From: an uncultured archaeon
GTDB taxonomy: Archaea > Thermoplasmatota > Thermoplasmata > Thermoplasmatales > Thermoplasmataceae
Length of the DNA stretch: 64,000 bases
Direction of reading: 5' to 3'
NCBI GenBank assembly: GCA_000965745.1
Contig: CP009479.1
Span: forward strand, 310,001 to 374,000
Shown: one piece after another, positions 24,765 through 33,817 of the stretch
Numbering within the stretch: position 1 is the stretch's first letter
Layout: each line of letters starts with the position of its first letter
Notes under the pieces: model-generated
Databases searched by the model: none
The model's input: only the letters and a program-made list of their open reading frames with translations
What the model was told of the DNA's origin: nothing
Position numbers and translations under genes: made by a program

Positions 24765-25044
24765 TTATTTCACTATCTTCATTTGCTTATTCTCTAAGAC
24801 CTCATCCGATTTTCTCACTTTTCCAAGAGCGTAAAACAGCCCCAAGAACACAATAGTCCATACCGAAAAGTCAATTAAGAATAACCTGAGAGACAGGATC
24901 AACACTGCGGAAAAAGTGTCTCCATACTCTAGAAAGTGAAACGGAAATCCTAATGAGTAAAATGCATTCAAGTTGATATAGCCTGGATAGCGTATAGGAG
25001 CTTCTGGGCTCAAAAGGGTAACAATTGCACCAAAAATTATTCCC
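24765..25044 (-). CDS. Small membrane protein, pair member B
   Basis: About 82-92 residues. The frame is open back to base 25044, encoding a hydrophobic GIIFGAIVTLL helix, but has no ATG or GTG there; a TTG at 25013 is the only standard start. It overlaps the end of the upstream gene, so coupling is possible. A second hydrophobic segment (LFLIDFSVWTIVFLGLFYAL) is followed by a charged tail. Its layout parallels that of the upstream 103-residue protein (Ser-Pro, then Tyr-Pro, then Phe-rich loop, then Leu/Phe helix), so the two look like diverged duplicates. Function unknown. Confidence 0.45.
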
Positions 25045-25356
25045 TTAACTAACTATCACTTTTACATTTTTTATGTCCCGATTCTCAATGACAGTTAAGC
25101 AGCCTATCAGATATATGGTGGACCAGAAAAATATAGATAGGAACAGGCTTAATATTTTGACGTACGGGTTGAGGACCTGATAAGGGGGAAGGTCGAAGAA
25201 ATATGTAAGGTAAATCTTCGGGTATCCCGAGGTAAGATTGACTGGAGAATGTATTATTAAAGTGCTAATGACATACGAACTAATAGAAGCGAAGAACAGG
25301 AAAGAAAAAACTTCAAATTTTGAGGAGAATAGGCTATTTAAGCACATGTCGATCAT
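25045..25356 (-). CDS. Small membrane protein, pair member A
   Basis: 103 residues with two hydrophobic segments (near residues 15-35 and 67-88) separated by a loop containing Ser-Pro, a Tyr-Pro and a Phe-Phe-Asp motif. It is followed immediately by a similar but diverged protein on the same strand. No family is recognised. Confidence 0.5.
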   Translation of the reverse strand: MIDMCLNSLFSSKFEVFSFLFFASISSYVISTLIIHSPVNLTSGYPKIYLTYFFDLPPYQVLNPYVKILSLFLSIFFWSTIYLIGCLTVIENRDIKNVKVIVS

Positions 25357-25405
25357 CTAGCTGTTCTGAAACGTTATAGTGAAACTCTGATCGTCAGTTA
25401 ACACT

Positions 25406-25741
25406 CTAACTCCCCAAGATTTTGGGGAATAACTTCATCCCAATGACTTCTTCGATATCAGCGGCTTTCTTTGTCACCTCTGAGAGAATTCTCCTGGCTC
25501 CCATTGTTATCATATAGACCTTTGAAAGCTCCATCAGGACCCCGTTCACTGAATACTTTCCATTCATGGCTCTGTCCTTCAGGATGTTCAGGATCCTGTA
25601 CCTGATATACAGGGCAACCAGGATGGTGGGGAAATACCCCCGCACCGCATCGTCGTCCTGCAGGTATGTCTTGTCCTCCTCAAGGTCGTTCTTCATGATG
25701 TCGAATGCCTCCTCCACTTCCTCAAGGATCTCAGGAGGAAG
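25406..25741 (-). pseudogene. C-terminal fragment of an IS1634-like transposase
   Basis: About 110 codons matching the end of the transposase at 1412-2788: an E-E-A-F-x-x-x-K-N-D-L-E-x-D stretch, then a Y-L-x-D-D segment and a GKYSV motif. The catalytic Glu region is kept, but everything N-terminal is missing. At about 25741 the sequence switches abruptly to another transposase relic on the opposite strand, so one element was cut by insertion or recombination. Confidence 0.75.
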
Positions 25742-26142
25742 GTGCGAGATTCAGGAAGGAAGGATGAACTCGCTTCAGCACTGGATCTCATGAACTTCGC
25801 GTTCTTACAGACACCAGAGAATCTGGAAAAGCTGGGAAAGAATTCCAAGCCTGTAAAGAGGAAGGTCTCCGGAAAATCCGAGAAGGAGGCTACATTCATC
25901 CTCCTTGACCTTGTAAGGGGTCTCTATTCCGGCGATCCTCTCATAGGCAAATTCCTGAGGCAGGTGAGGAAGAACAGGGGGAGGTATTCCGGTACCTTGA
26001 AGATCCAATGGTCAACAGGACAAACAATGTTGCAGAGCACCATTTCTCTGTGAGATCTGAACTCCTGAAGATGAGGTTCAAGACCGATGATGGCCTGCTC
26101 ATGACATCATACTGGTACCACAGACTATCAACGGGGATTTGA
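25742..26142 (+). pseudogene. C-terminal relic of the 8-bp-TSD transposase family
   Basis: Similar to residues 270-399 of the intact transposase at 9661-10860: an L-x-K-L-G-K-N segment, a LYSGDPLIGKFL stretch, and then in another frame HHFSV, MRFKTDDGLL and SYWYHRLSTG, ending in TGA at 26142. At least one frameshift is present near 25985-26000, and the first two thirds of the gene are missing. The matching IS end (ATTTGACAAT) follows. Confidence 0.8.
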
Positions 26143-26317
26143 CAATCTCGATTCCAGGCAAAGATTTTGACAATAATCCTGTTGCGCACATTTACGGTAT
26201 ACAAAAGAGGTGAACATTCTGAGGAAATCTCAGCAGCTCGCAGTTAGCGGAGGAATATTTGTGTTCTGCTATAGAGCCGTAGGGTGAGCATTTCGCTGGC
26301 AATGCATGTCATTAATC

Positions 26318-26746
26318 TTGTAATTGGATTAATGAGAAGCCCGGCCTCGTCGTGAAGAGAAAGAACAATGCAATCTCGAAGAGGCTGCACAGGATGGGTC
26401 GCATGATCCTCATGGGCAATTCGGAGATGCAGTGGAACGACATGCTTGACCTGTACCGCTCACGGGAGAGGGTGGAGAAAGGATTCCGAGACATGAAATC
26501 AGATCTTGAGGCACTTCCAATGGGCACGCACACAGATGAGACAATGCATGGATATCTCCTGGTGCAGTTTGTTGCACTCATCCTGGATCTGAGATGAGGA
26601 GGAGGATGCACGAGATGCTCATGGAGCTGAGAAAGCTCAGGGCGGTAAAGCAGGACGGCTCAAGGTTCCTCACATATATCTCAAAGAAACAGAGGGAAAT
26701 ATTTCAGGGCATGGGAATCAAGGAAGAATCCATTGTTATTAGCTGA
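26318..26746 (+). pseudogene. C-terminal relic of another IS4-like transposase
   Basis: An open frame covering NEKPGLVVKRKNN, then LYRSRERVEKGFRDMKSDL (a Y-R-E-type signature with the catalytic Glu) and a MHGYLLVQFVALIL helix stops at 26597. The adjacent frame continues with MRRRMHEMLMELRKL, then FLTYISKKQREIF, ending at 26746. So a frameshift and loss of the N-terminal two thirds have killed it. The family differs from both intact elements in the window. Confidence 0.75.
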
Positions 26747-26852
26747 GGCGGGAATTCAGGATAGTGATTATTTACGCCAGTGTTGTCAACTATTAACTCC
26801 TGATACTCTTCTATCTCAGACAGTTAGCGAGGAAAAAGTGAGAACTATTGCC

Positions 26853-27233
26853 TCACATTCCTCTTTCCTCTAAAAGCTCTTCTAATGCTTCTTTTCCAAA
26901 GAGTTCCTGGTATATTGATAGAAAACCAAGCAGTTTATCGGCAAGAGTTCTTTTGGTTTTTTCTTTATCGTTTACAAATTTTTTGTGTGCATTTTTGCCC
27001 TTTGGTGTAAGTTCATAATATACTCGGCCTGAGGCCCCATCTCTTGTAGATACGACAAGCCCACTATTTTCCATCCGTCTCAGAATTGGATAAACCGTTC
27101 CAAAGCTTATCTTGATGTGCCCCCTAGCCATTTTTTCTATTTGACCAGACAGTTCGTACCCATAGACCGGGCCATCTTTCATTAGCCACAGAAAGAGTGG
27201 CTGGTATATCTTAGAGGAGAATCCCTTAATCAA
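26853..27233 (-). CDS. PadR-family transcriptional regulator
   Basis: 126 residues. The N-terminal winged helix carries PadR hallmarks: LFLWLMKDGPVYGYELSGQI, then GTVYPILRRMENSGLV and the wing RVYYELTPKGK. A C-terminal helix for dimerisation follows (residues 95-120). It is divergent from the amidohydrolase and molybdenum-hydroxylase genes, with 111 bases between, so it probably controls them. PadR repressors commonly respond to phenolic compounds, which would fit an aromatic-acid role of the neighbours; that ligand is inferred. Confidence 0.85.
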   Translation of the reverse strand: MIKGFSSKIYQPLFLWLMKDGPVYGYELSGQIEKMARGHIKISFGTVYPILRRMENSGLVVSTRDGASGRVYYELTPKGKNAHKKFVNDKEKTKRTLADKLLGFLSIYQELFGKEALEELLEERGM

Positions 27234-27308
27234 GTTGATGACACCTCATTTCTGTTATATCGAATAGATATATTCATATATCGCGTAAGAATTGTTTCAG
27301 ATAGTATC

Positions 27309-27318
27309 GTATCGATAC
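27309..27318. promoter_or_regulatory. Palindrome between padR-like and amidohydrolase genes
   Basis: GTATCGATAC is a perfect palindrome nested in a longer imperfect one (GTATCGTATCGATAC). Further AT-rich dyads lie at 27258-27283 (ATATCGAATAGATAT and ATATTCATATAT). PadR proteins bind dyads of about this kind in divergent promoters; binding is inferred. Confidence 0.45.
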
Positions 27319-27344
27319 AATCAAAAGAAAGTGGATGAGATAGG

Positions 27345-28322
27345 ATGCGAATCATAACGCTTGAAGAACACTATGCCACTGGCGCACTGATGGCGAGCCA
27401 GCGACGAAACATGCAACAAGGTTCGAGCATGCCCATAGGATGGGACCCATCCAAGTTCATGAACAGGCTTTTAGACATCGGAGATTCGCGAATCACTGAA
27501 ATGGACGATGCTGGCATCGATGTGCAGGTTCTTTCCTCGGTTGGTGTAGAAGATATTGAGAATGAAGAGAAGGCATTGGAACTTGCGTGCTCGTCAAATG
27601 ATTATCTCGCGCTTGCAATCAAAAAACATCCTGCCCGTTTTGGAGGTTTCGCCATCCTACCAATGTCGACGCCACAAAAAGCAGCAGATGAGCTCGAACG
27701 AACTGTTAAGGAATATGGATTCAAGGGAGCCATGATTCTTGGCCACAGTCGTGGGCGCTATCTTGACGATAGATTCTTCTGGCCAGTACTTGAACGCGCC
27801 CAAGACCTTGATGTCCCACTCTACCTCCACCCCGCGGTTCCCCCGGACGCTGTAGTCAAAGCTAGCTATGTGGGCAATTATTCAGGAGAAGTGGCGAACA
27901 TACTTGCTGGCCCGGGATGGGGGTGGCACATCGATACTGCAACTCACATTCTTCGAATAATTCTGAGCGGAGCGTTTGATACTTATCCAAGACTTCAGCT
28001 AATCATTGGGCATCTAGGTGAAGCGCTTCCCTTTATGATGCCGAGAACTGATCATATGCTACCGGCCAAAATAACCAAGTTGAAACGCCCTGTTGGAGCA
28101 TACCTGCGCGAGAACGTTAACTATACTGTCAGCGGATTCAACTACACTGCCTCATTTCTGGACCTGTTTCTCCAGGTAGGATCTGATAGAATCATGTTTT
28201 CTACAGATTACCCTATTTGGTCCATGAAAGAAGCGCACGACTTTCTGGATCGATTACCCATAAGTCCGGGTGACAAAGAGCGAATCGCGCATAGTAACGC
28301 AGAGCGTCTACTGCAAATTTAG
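27345..28322 (+). CDS. Amidohydrolase/decarboxylase of the ACMSD-resorcylate type
   Basis: 325 residues, a TIM-barrel amidohydrolase. Metal ligands follow the decarboxylase pattern: Glu7/His9 in TLEEHY instead of the usual H-x-H, a His in YLHPAVP, a His in IIGHLGE, and Asp in FSTDYPIW. This E-x-H form matches gamma-resorcylate and 2,3-dihydroxybenzoate decarboxylases and related ACMSD-like enzymes, which remove CO2 from aromatic or semialdehyde acids. It is first in a same-strand cluster with molybdenum-hydroxylase genes and divergent from a PadR gene, suggesting degradation of an aromatic or heterocyclic acid. The exact substrate cannot be read from the sequence. Confidence 0.82.
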   Translation: MRIITLEEHYATGALMASQRRNMQQGSSMPIGWDPSKFMNRLLDIGDSRITEMDDAGIDVQVLSSVGVEDIENEEKALELACSSNDYLALAIKKHPARFGGFAILPMSTPQKAADELERTVKEYGFKGAMILGHSRGRYLDDRFFWPVLERAQDLDVPLYLHPAVPPDAVVKASYVGNYSGEVANILAGPGWGWHIDTATHILRIILSGAFDTYPRLQLIIGHLGEALPFMMPRTDHMLPAKITKLKRPVGAYLRENVNYTVSGFNYTASFLDLFLQVGSDRIMFSTDYPIWSMKEAHDFLDRLPISPGDKERIAHSNAERLLQI

Positions 28323-28419
28323 GACTGTGATTTTATATGTGGAAAATAACTGAATTAAAGACAAGCCTTGTGGGAAAAGAGCCCGATAGGATGATCAACA
28401 GCCATGGGAGGTCTCTTTG

Positions 28420-29307
28420 ATGATCCCCAAAAGATTTGATTATTACTCGCCCACCTCACTTCAGGAGGCTATCCAGCTACTTCATGAGAATACCGAGGCC
28501 AAGGTCCTGGCTGGAGGCCAAAGTCTCCTGCCAATGATGAAGCTTAGGATGTTTGAACCAAGCGCTCTCATCGATATATCCAGGCTTACAGACCTTTCCT
28601 ACATTCGAGATGAAGGTGAGTATCTAGCGATTGGCTCTCTGACAACTCACGATGTCGTCGAGCATGATGAAACAATCAAAGATAGGCTTACACTCCTCTA
28701 CGAAGCGGTCTACCGACTTGGCGACAAGCAGGTTCGGAACCTTGGGACGATTGGAGGGTCAGTCTGTCATGCAGATCCCGCAGCAGACCTCCCAACCGCA
28801 CTGCTTGTAGCGGACGTGAGTTTTGTAATGGAAGGAAAGAGCGGGAAACGGGTGGTGCCTGCGCGAGATTTCTTCCTAGACTTCTATACCACCGCTCTTG
28901 CGCATGACGAGATACTGACAGAGATACAAGTTCCATACCTCCCCCGGCGGTCGGGATCAGCTTACATAAAGCACAGCCTCCGAGAGGCTGATTTTGCAAT
29001 TGCAAACGTAGGCACAATTGTTACAATTGAAGAAGACGGAAAGACGTGCAGAGAAGCAAGAATAGGGCTGGGAACTGTCGGGACGACACCTCTGAGGTCT
29101 TCTCCGGCAGAGCAGTACCTGAAGGGGAGAGAATTTGACGAGACGAGTATTGCCGAGGCCGCGGAGAGATCGATCGAAGGTGTTGACCCACCGTCTGATG
29201 TACATGGAAGTGGAGAATACAGGTTGAAAATGATAAAGGTCATTACTAAGAGGGCACTTCGGCTGGCCTCGAGGAGGGCGGGAGCCAGGGGTGAGATTGC
29301 AAGATGA
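28420..29307 (+). CDS. Molybdenum hydroxylase, FAD-binding medium subunit
   Basis: 295 residues from ATG 28420, preceded by GGGAGGT. The N-terminal FAD domain is clear: an AKVLAGGQSLLPMMKLRM motif near 30-47 and a RNLGTIGGSVCHADPAAD motif near 107-124, both characteristic of CoxM/xanthine-dehydrogenase FAD subunits. It passes electrons from the Fe-S subunit to an acceptor. It overlaps the next gene by 4 bases (ATGA), so the three subunits are made together. Confidence 0.9.
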   Translation: MIPKRFDYYSPTSLQEAIQLLHENTEAKVLAGGQSLLPMMKLRMFEPSALIDISRLTDLSYIRDEGEYLAIGSLTTHDVVEHDETIKDRLTLLYEAVYRLGDKQVRNLGTIGGSVCHADPAADLPTALLVADVSFVMEGKSGKRVVPARDFFLDFYTTALAHDEILTEIQVPYLPRRSGSAYIKHSLREADFAIANVGTIVTIEEDGKTCREARIGLGTVGTTPLRSSPAEQYLKGREFDETSIAEAAERSIEGVDPPSDVHGSGEYRLKMIKVITKRALRLASRRAGARGEIAR

Positions 29308-29834
29308 AAGGAAAAAATGTGAAAGTTGCGAGGGCAGATGAGTTGACAGAGGTGTCCATGAGGATAAACGGAAATGAGTACAGCGGTAATGTTGAGCCGA
29401 GGACTCTGCTGGTCTATTTCCTCCGGGACGAGCTGAATCTTACAGGAACCCACGTGGGGTGCGATACAGGCCACTGCGGTGCTTGCACCGTCATCATGAA
29501 CAGTAAAGCCGTAAAATCCTGCATGGTCCTTGCTGTTCGGGCAGACGGTTCTGATATACTGTCGGTCGAGGGGCTGGCCGAAGATGATAAGCTACACCCA
29601 ATCCAGGAGGCCTTCACGGAAAACCACGGTCTTCAGTGTGGTTACTGCACTCCCGGCCTTCTGATGTCTAGCCTTGCCCTATTGCAGGAAAATCCTGACC
29701 CGACTGAAGCGGACATTCGCAGAGGAATCGAGGGCAACCTCTGCAGGTGCACGGGCTATGTGAACATAGTAAAATCCATAAGGGCTGCTGCTAAAACATC
29801 AAAGAAAGGGGGGATGGAGGTAGAACTTCGATGA
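29304..29834 (+). CDS. Molybdenum hydroxylase, [2Fe-2S] small subunit
   Basis: 176 residues. It has the two Fe-S motifs of the family: a plant-type cluster in GCDTGHCGACTVIMN followed by a further Cys (KSCMVL), and the four-Cys helical domain GYCTPG with EGNLCRCTGY. It transfers electrons from the Mo centre to FAD. It overlaps both neighbours by 4 bases. The N-terminal extension of about 17 residues before the ferredoxin fold is ordinary for archaeal members. Confidence 0.92.
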   Translation: MKGKNVKVARADELTEVSMRINGNEYSGNVEPRTLLVYFLRDELNLTGTHVGCDTGHCGACTVIMNSKAVKSCMVLAVRADGSDILSVEGLAEDDKLHPIQEAFTENHGLQCGYCTPGLLMSSLALLQENPDPTEADIRRGIEGNLCRCTGYVNIVKSIRAAAKTSKKGGMEVELR

Positions 29835-32248
29835 TCCCCGAAGCTGTGCAACAGGAAGTGGGCGAATCCCAGGAGGAGAAAGTGAGCGTCGACCAGGGAG
29901 CGAAAGTCGGGGAATTAAAGAGGAGGTTGGAGGATCCACGGCTCCTGACAGGCAAGGGGAAATATTTGGACGATCTTAAGATGGAAGGGCAGGCTTTCAT
30001 GGGGATCGTAAGAAGTCCTTATCCCCATGCTAGGATAAAAAGCATTGACCTCTCCAAGCTGAAATCTTCGCCTGACTTCATAGCTGCGCTAACTGGAGAG
30101 GACTTAGTCAGAGAGGGAGTGGGAAAGGTTGCTGATGCACCGTTTCTACCACACAAGCCTGCAAATCGGTACCAGCTTGCGGTAGGCAAGACCAGATTCG
30201 TTGGAGAGGCAGTGGCAGCAATACTGGTAAAACGCAAGAACGCAGTAGAGGACTTGATTGAGGAGATAGAGGTAGATTACGAAGTGCTGCCCGCCGTGCC
30301 ATCGATAGAAGAATCGAAGAGGGGAGGTACGCTGATTTACGAGGACTGGGGTGATAACATCCCTAGTTCTCAAACGAAGAGGCGAGGGGATGCTGAAAGT
30401 GCAATTGCAGCTGCACCTCACCTGATCAGTGCACGGGAAGGAATTGCAAGGCAGGAGGCTGTGCCGATGGAGCCCCGCTCGGTGCTAGTTAAATACGATG
30501 AGGAGCCTGATATATACGAGGTTTACGCAACCACGCAATCAGTGCATTTTCTCCGCCAGAATCTCTCTACCGAACTCAAGATTCCACAGTCCAAATTTCA
30601 TGTGAAAGTAATGGACATGGGGGGCGGGTTTGGAAGCAAGGGGGGGCATTCGTATCCTGAGCCCGTGCTCGCCTGCTTGCTTTCCAGGCAGACAGGAATT
30701 CCTGTGAAATGGACAGCCACGAGATCGGAGGAATTCATGGAGTCGGCAGGGGGAAGGGATGAGTATTGCGACGTTACCCTGGCTTGCGACAAGAATGGGA
30801 GAATTGTTGCGCTGAAGGGGAGAATGGAATGTGATGTCGGTGTTTCCGACGGTATGTCCTTTATGTCTTTTGCAACCGTAGGATACATGCTTGGAACATA
30901 CGAGATACCAAATCTCGATATGAGTGTCCAGAACTATGCGACCAACAAGATGCCTGTCGGTCCTTTAAGGGGAGCCGGGAGACCTGAGGGTGTCTACTTC
31001 ATTGAGCGTGCCCTGGACATAATGGCAAAGAAGATAGGAATTGATCCAATCGAGTTCAGGCGCCTCAATATTGCCAACCCGGAATCGACCGATTCTGTAG
31101 GCTACCTAAGTCTTCTGGACACGCTTATGGAATCAGGACATTATAAATATGCCCTGCGCTGGAGGGATGAATTCAACTCAGGAAACATGAAAGAGAATGA
31201 TGCGGGAAACCTAATCGCGGGGGTCGGAATATCACTTCTAGGAGGATCGGCAGAGATTTTCTCGATGCGAACCATTCTGCGGGGGATGACATTGCGAGGG
31301 TTTGTCGGGTTAGTCAGGATGTTGCCGAGATTCAGGTCCTTCATGAGTGAGTATGGCAGAGCTGCTGTAAACAAGAATGGGGAAGTGTACATCTATACAG
31401 GCTCTTCATCCCACGGACAGGGTCACGAGACAGCATTTGCCCAACTGGCGTCCGAAGAGCTCGGAGTCCCAATTGACAAAGTGAAAGTGGTGTGGGGAGA
31501 CACCGATCAAGTTCCCCGAGGAGTGGGAACGTTTGGAAGCAGATCAGGTGCAGCGGGAGGAAGTGCTGTAGTTGACGCATCACGCAGGCTCAAGTCTGAA
31601 ATCCTGAAACGTGCCTCGAAGATACTCAGGAAGGATAAAAGTTCTCTTGACTTTTGCAATGGCAATATTGTGGAAGCGAATCATCAGCAGAACGTTCTGA
31701 TTAAGATAGGGGATATCCTGGAAAAACTGGGAGTTAAGGAAATATCAGCCATTTCAAAATACTCTTCACGCTCGGCACGCGACGCAAGCGCTGCACATCT
31801 CTGTTCCGTGACACTTGATCCCGAACTTGGCACAGTCAAGATTGTGAAATATCTCGTTGTCCAGGATAGCGGGAGAATCATAAACAAGACCATTGTCGAG
31901 GGGCAGTTGCATGGTGGCGTGGTACATGCAGTAAGTGGGTCGTTGTTCGAAAAGGTTGCTTACGATGACCAGGGGAACCTCCTGACAGGTACCATGATGG
32001 ACTACAACATCGCAACGGCACTTGATAGCCCTGATATAGAAATTATTCACAGGGGAACCCCCTTTGCTGGTGCACTAAATGGCGTCAAGGGAGTGGGGGA
32101 AAGCGGCACGATGGCGGGCTATGCGGCAGTGATGAATGCCATAAACGATGCTCTTGACCATGTGCGACCTGGAGCCCGCATAGACCTGGCTCCTGCGACC
32201 CCGGATGCAATCATTGCAGCGATTGAAAGACACAACATCCAATCTTGA
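29831..32248 (+). CDS. Molybdenum hydroxylase, molybdopterin large subunit
   Basis: 805 residues, normal length. The MoCo motifs are visible: MGGGFGSKGGH near 258-268, PLRGAGRPEG near 378-387, a QGHETAFAQ segment near 530, and the catalytic Glu in KGVGESGTM near 755. The active-site loop is of the aldehyde/xanthine oxidoreductase kind and lacks the CO-dehydrogenase AYRCSFR signature. Likely reactions are oxidation of an aldehyde or hydroxylation of an N-heterocycle or aromatic. In Sulfolobus the homologous complex is a glyceraldehyde oxidoreductase, so a sugar-pathway role is an alternative to the aromatic role suggested by the decarboxylase and PadR neighbours. Confidence 0.9.
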   Translation: MIPEAVQQEVGESQEEKVSVDQGAKVGELKRRLEDPRLLTGKGKYLDDLKMEGQAFMGIVRSPYPHARIKSIDLSKLKSSPDFIAALTGEDLVREGVGKVADAPFLPHKPANRYQLAVGKTRFVGEAVAAILVKRKNAVEDLIEEIEVDYEVLPAVPSIEESKRGGTLIYEDWGDNIPSSQTKRRGDAESAIAAAPHLISAREGIARQEAVPMEPRSVLVKYDEEPDIYEVYATTQSVHFLRQNLSTELKIPQSKFHVKVMDMGGGFGSKGGHSYPEPVLACLLSRQTGIPVKWTATRSEEFMESAGGRDEYCDVTLACDKNGRIVALKGRMECDVGVSDGMSFMSFATVGYMLGTYEIPNLDMSVQNYATNKMPVGPLRGAGRPEGVYFIERALDIMAKKIGIDPIEFRRLNIANPESTDSVGYLSLLDTLMESGHYKYALRWRDEFNSGNMKENDAGNLIAGVGISLLGGSAEIFSMRTILRGMTLRGFVGLVRMLPRFRSFMSEYGRAAVNKNGEVYIYTGSSSHGQGHETAFAQLASEELGVPIDKVKVVWGDTDQVPRGVGTFGSRSGAAGGSAVVDASRRLKSEILKRASKILRKDKSSLDFCNGNIVEANHQQNVLIKIGDILEKLGVKEISAISKYSSRSARDASAAHLCSVTLDPELGTVKIVKYLVVQDSGRIINKTIVEGQLHGGVVHAVSGSLFEKVAYDDQGNLLTGTMMDYNIATALDSPDIEIIHRGTPFAGALNGVKGVGESGTMAGYAAVMNAINDALDHVRPGARIDLAPATPDAIIAAIERHNIQS

Positions 32249-32352
32249 CCATCCTTCCATCTTAATTTCCGCATAAATGAAAAAGGAGATCAAACCCGCT
32301 GTTCCAGGGATTGGCAGAAAACACAGGTTAGGATTGAACACGACATCATTTC

Positions 32353-32380
32353 CTGGTTATCAACGAGGATTTGACACCCT
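32353..32380 (+). repeat. Solo right end of the 8-bp-TSD insertion-sequence family
   Basis: TTATCAACGAGGATTTGACA resembles the 3' ends of the relic at 26.13 kb (CTATCAACGGGGATTTGACA) and of the intact element (TTATCAACCGGAAGTTGACA on its coding strand). It would encode the final Leu-Ser-Thr of the transposase. No other part of the element is present. It lies just upstream of the glycosyltransferase gene. Confidence 0.5.
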
Positions 32381-32421
32381 CATGTCAGTATAAGCTTTAT
32401 CTGGACTTAGATATTAACTAC

Positions 32422-33663
32422 ATGAAAATGCACCCAATCATCCTCGAGGTCTTCATCGGCCTGGGCATTCTTACACTGACAACCTTCATTTACTACGTCA
32501 TAAACATACATGGTTCCCAGCGTTTTTCCCGGGAAAACACACGGAATGATCTCACTCCTGAAGATGTGACAATATGTATTCCGGTCTACAATGAGGACCC
32601 GGATATCTTCAGGGAGTGCATAGAGGCTGCTTCCTCCCAGGGAAGTAAGCTGGTTGTGGTAGGCGACTCAAGCTATGAGCCATACAAGACCATTGTTGAG
32701 GCCCATGGCGGGCTCTTCGTCCACAAGAAAAAGAGGGAAGGGCAGAAGCGGGCAATAGCAAGGTCAATGGACTTTGTAGAAACTCCATACGCACTAATTA
32801 TGGACAGCGACACGATCCTGCCTGAAAGTGGTGTCTCCAGCATGGTTTCCCACTTCGTTGGGGGAGTGGGTGGAGTTGGCCCGAACATAGGGATAAAGAA
32901 CACTGGAACACCAGTTGCCTATGGTGCTGAATTTGTTGAGAGGGCCAGGGAGATAGTGTACCGTTCCATGTCGGCACATGGAAGCGTGATGCATCTCGAC
33001 GGGCCCTGCGTGATGTACCGGACAGACCTGATAAAACCGTTCATACAATCCGATGCCTTCCTTGACTTCAGGATATTCGGAAATAAAACGCAGTTGGGCG
33101 AGGATTGGCTGATGGCACTCCATGCCCTCACTTCCAATTACAAGCTTGTGAAGGATTACGATGTCAGGGTGCAAACCTATCCCCAGAAGACTTTCAAGAA
33201 ATTCTACAAGCAGAGTCTGCGCTGGTCAAGATCGGAATGGGTTCGTTTCGGAATGGAATTCAAGACTGGAAACGCCTTCAAGAAGGGGAAATTCTATGCA
33301 TTTGAACTTGTCTATACCTACATGCTGCCCTTCATCGGGATTATTGCATTCTGCCTGAGATACCTTCCAATTCTCTATTTTCGTCTGCATCAACCGGATC
33401 CTGGTCTGGTCGACTTTATTCGCTCTGTCATATTCTTGAACTTTGACCACCACAGCTTCGGTTTTGGGGCACTATACAACTCTTTGCTTCTGGCCATAAA
33501 CGGCATAGGCTCCGCCGGTTTCGTCCTGACTGTGGCAGGAAAAATCAACAAGGAGAGAATAAGGACAATCGCATACGGCGCCCTTGCCATGGGGATTCTC
33601 TTCGTTACAACTGTGTACGGGGCATTCACTTTCTGGAAAGAGCCAAAATGGGGCACCAGGTGA
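32422..33663 (+). CDS. Membrane-bound family 2 glycosyltransferase
   Basis: 413 residues from ATG 32422; an in-frame TTG at 32371 lies within the IS relic and is rejected. An N-terminal membrane helix (residues 7-28) precedes the GT-A domain: CIPVYNEDPDIF, then ALIMDSDTILP (the D-x-D metal site), LGEDWLM (catalytic ED), and QSLRWSRSEW, the Q-x-x-R-W motif of processive hyaluronan/cellulose-synthase-like enzymes. Four hydrophobic segments follow from residue 290. It probably polymerises or transfers a sugar at the membrane to make a surface glycan. The AT-rich TATA-like region is at about 32390-32400. Confidence 0.88.
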   Translation: MKMHPIILEVFIGLGILTLTTFIYYVINIHGSQRFSRENTRNDLTPEDVTICIPVYNEDPDIFRECIEAASSQGSKLVVVGDSSYEPYKTIVEAHGGLFVHKKKREGQKRAIARSMDFVETPYALIMDSDTILPESGVSSMVSHFVGGVGGVGPNIGIKNTGTPVAYGAEFVERAREIVYRSMSAHGSVMHLDGPCVMYRTDLIKPFIQSDAFLDFRIFGNKTQLGEDWLMALHALTSNYKLVKDYDVRVQTYPQKTFKKFYKQSLRWSRSEWVRFGMEFKTGNAFKKGKFYAFELVYTYMLPFIGIIAFCLRYLPILYFRLHQPDPGLVDFIRSVIFLNFDHHSFGFGALYNSLLLAINGIGSAGFVLTVAGKINKERIRTIAYGALAMGILFVTTVYGAFTFWKEPKWGTR

Positions 33664-33817
33664 GGAGATTTTATTTCCTTACACCTTGAAGAAGCATATT
33701 ATGGGAGTTTCTCCCGGAAGATGCCGTGAGCCGGCATTAGTAGTTAGGTTTAATACCCTTACAAAGACTCGAAAAATCTGGAATCAATAAAGCTGCAAAG
33801 GACAAGATCATAAAATT

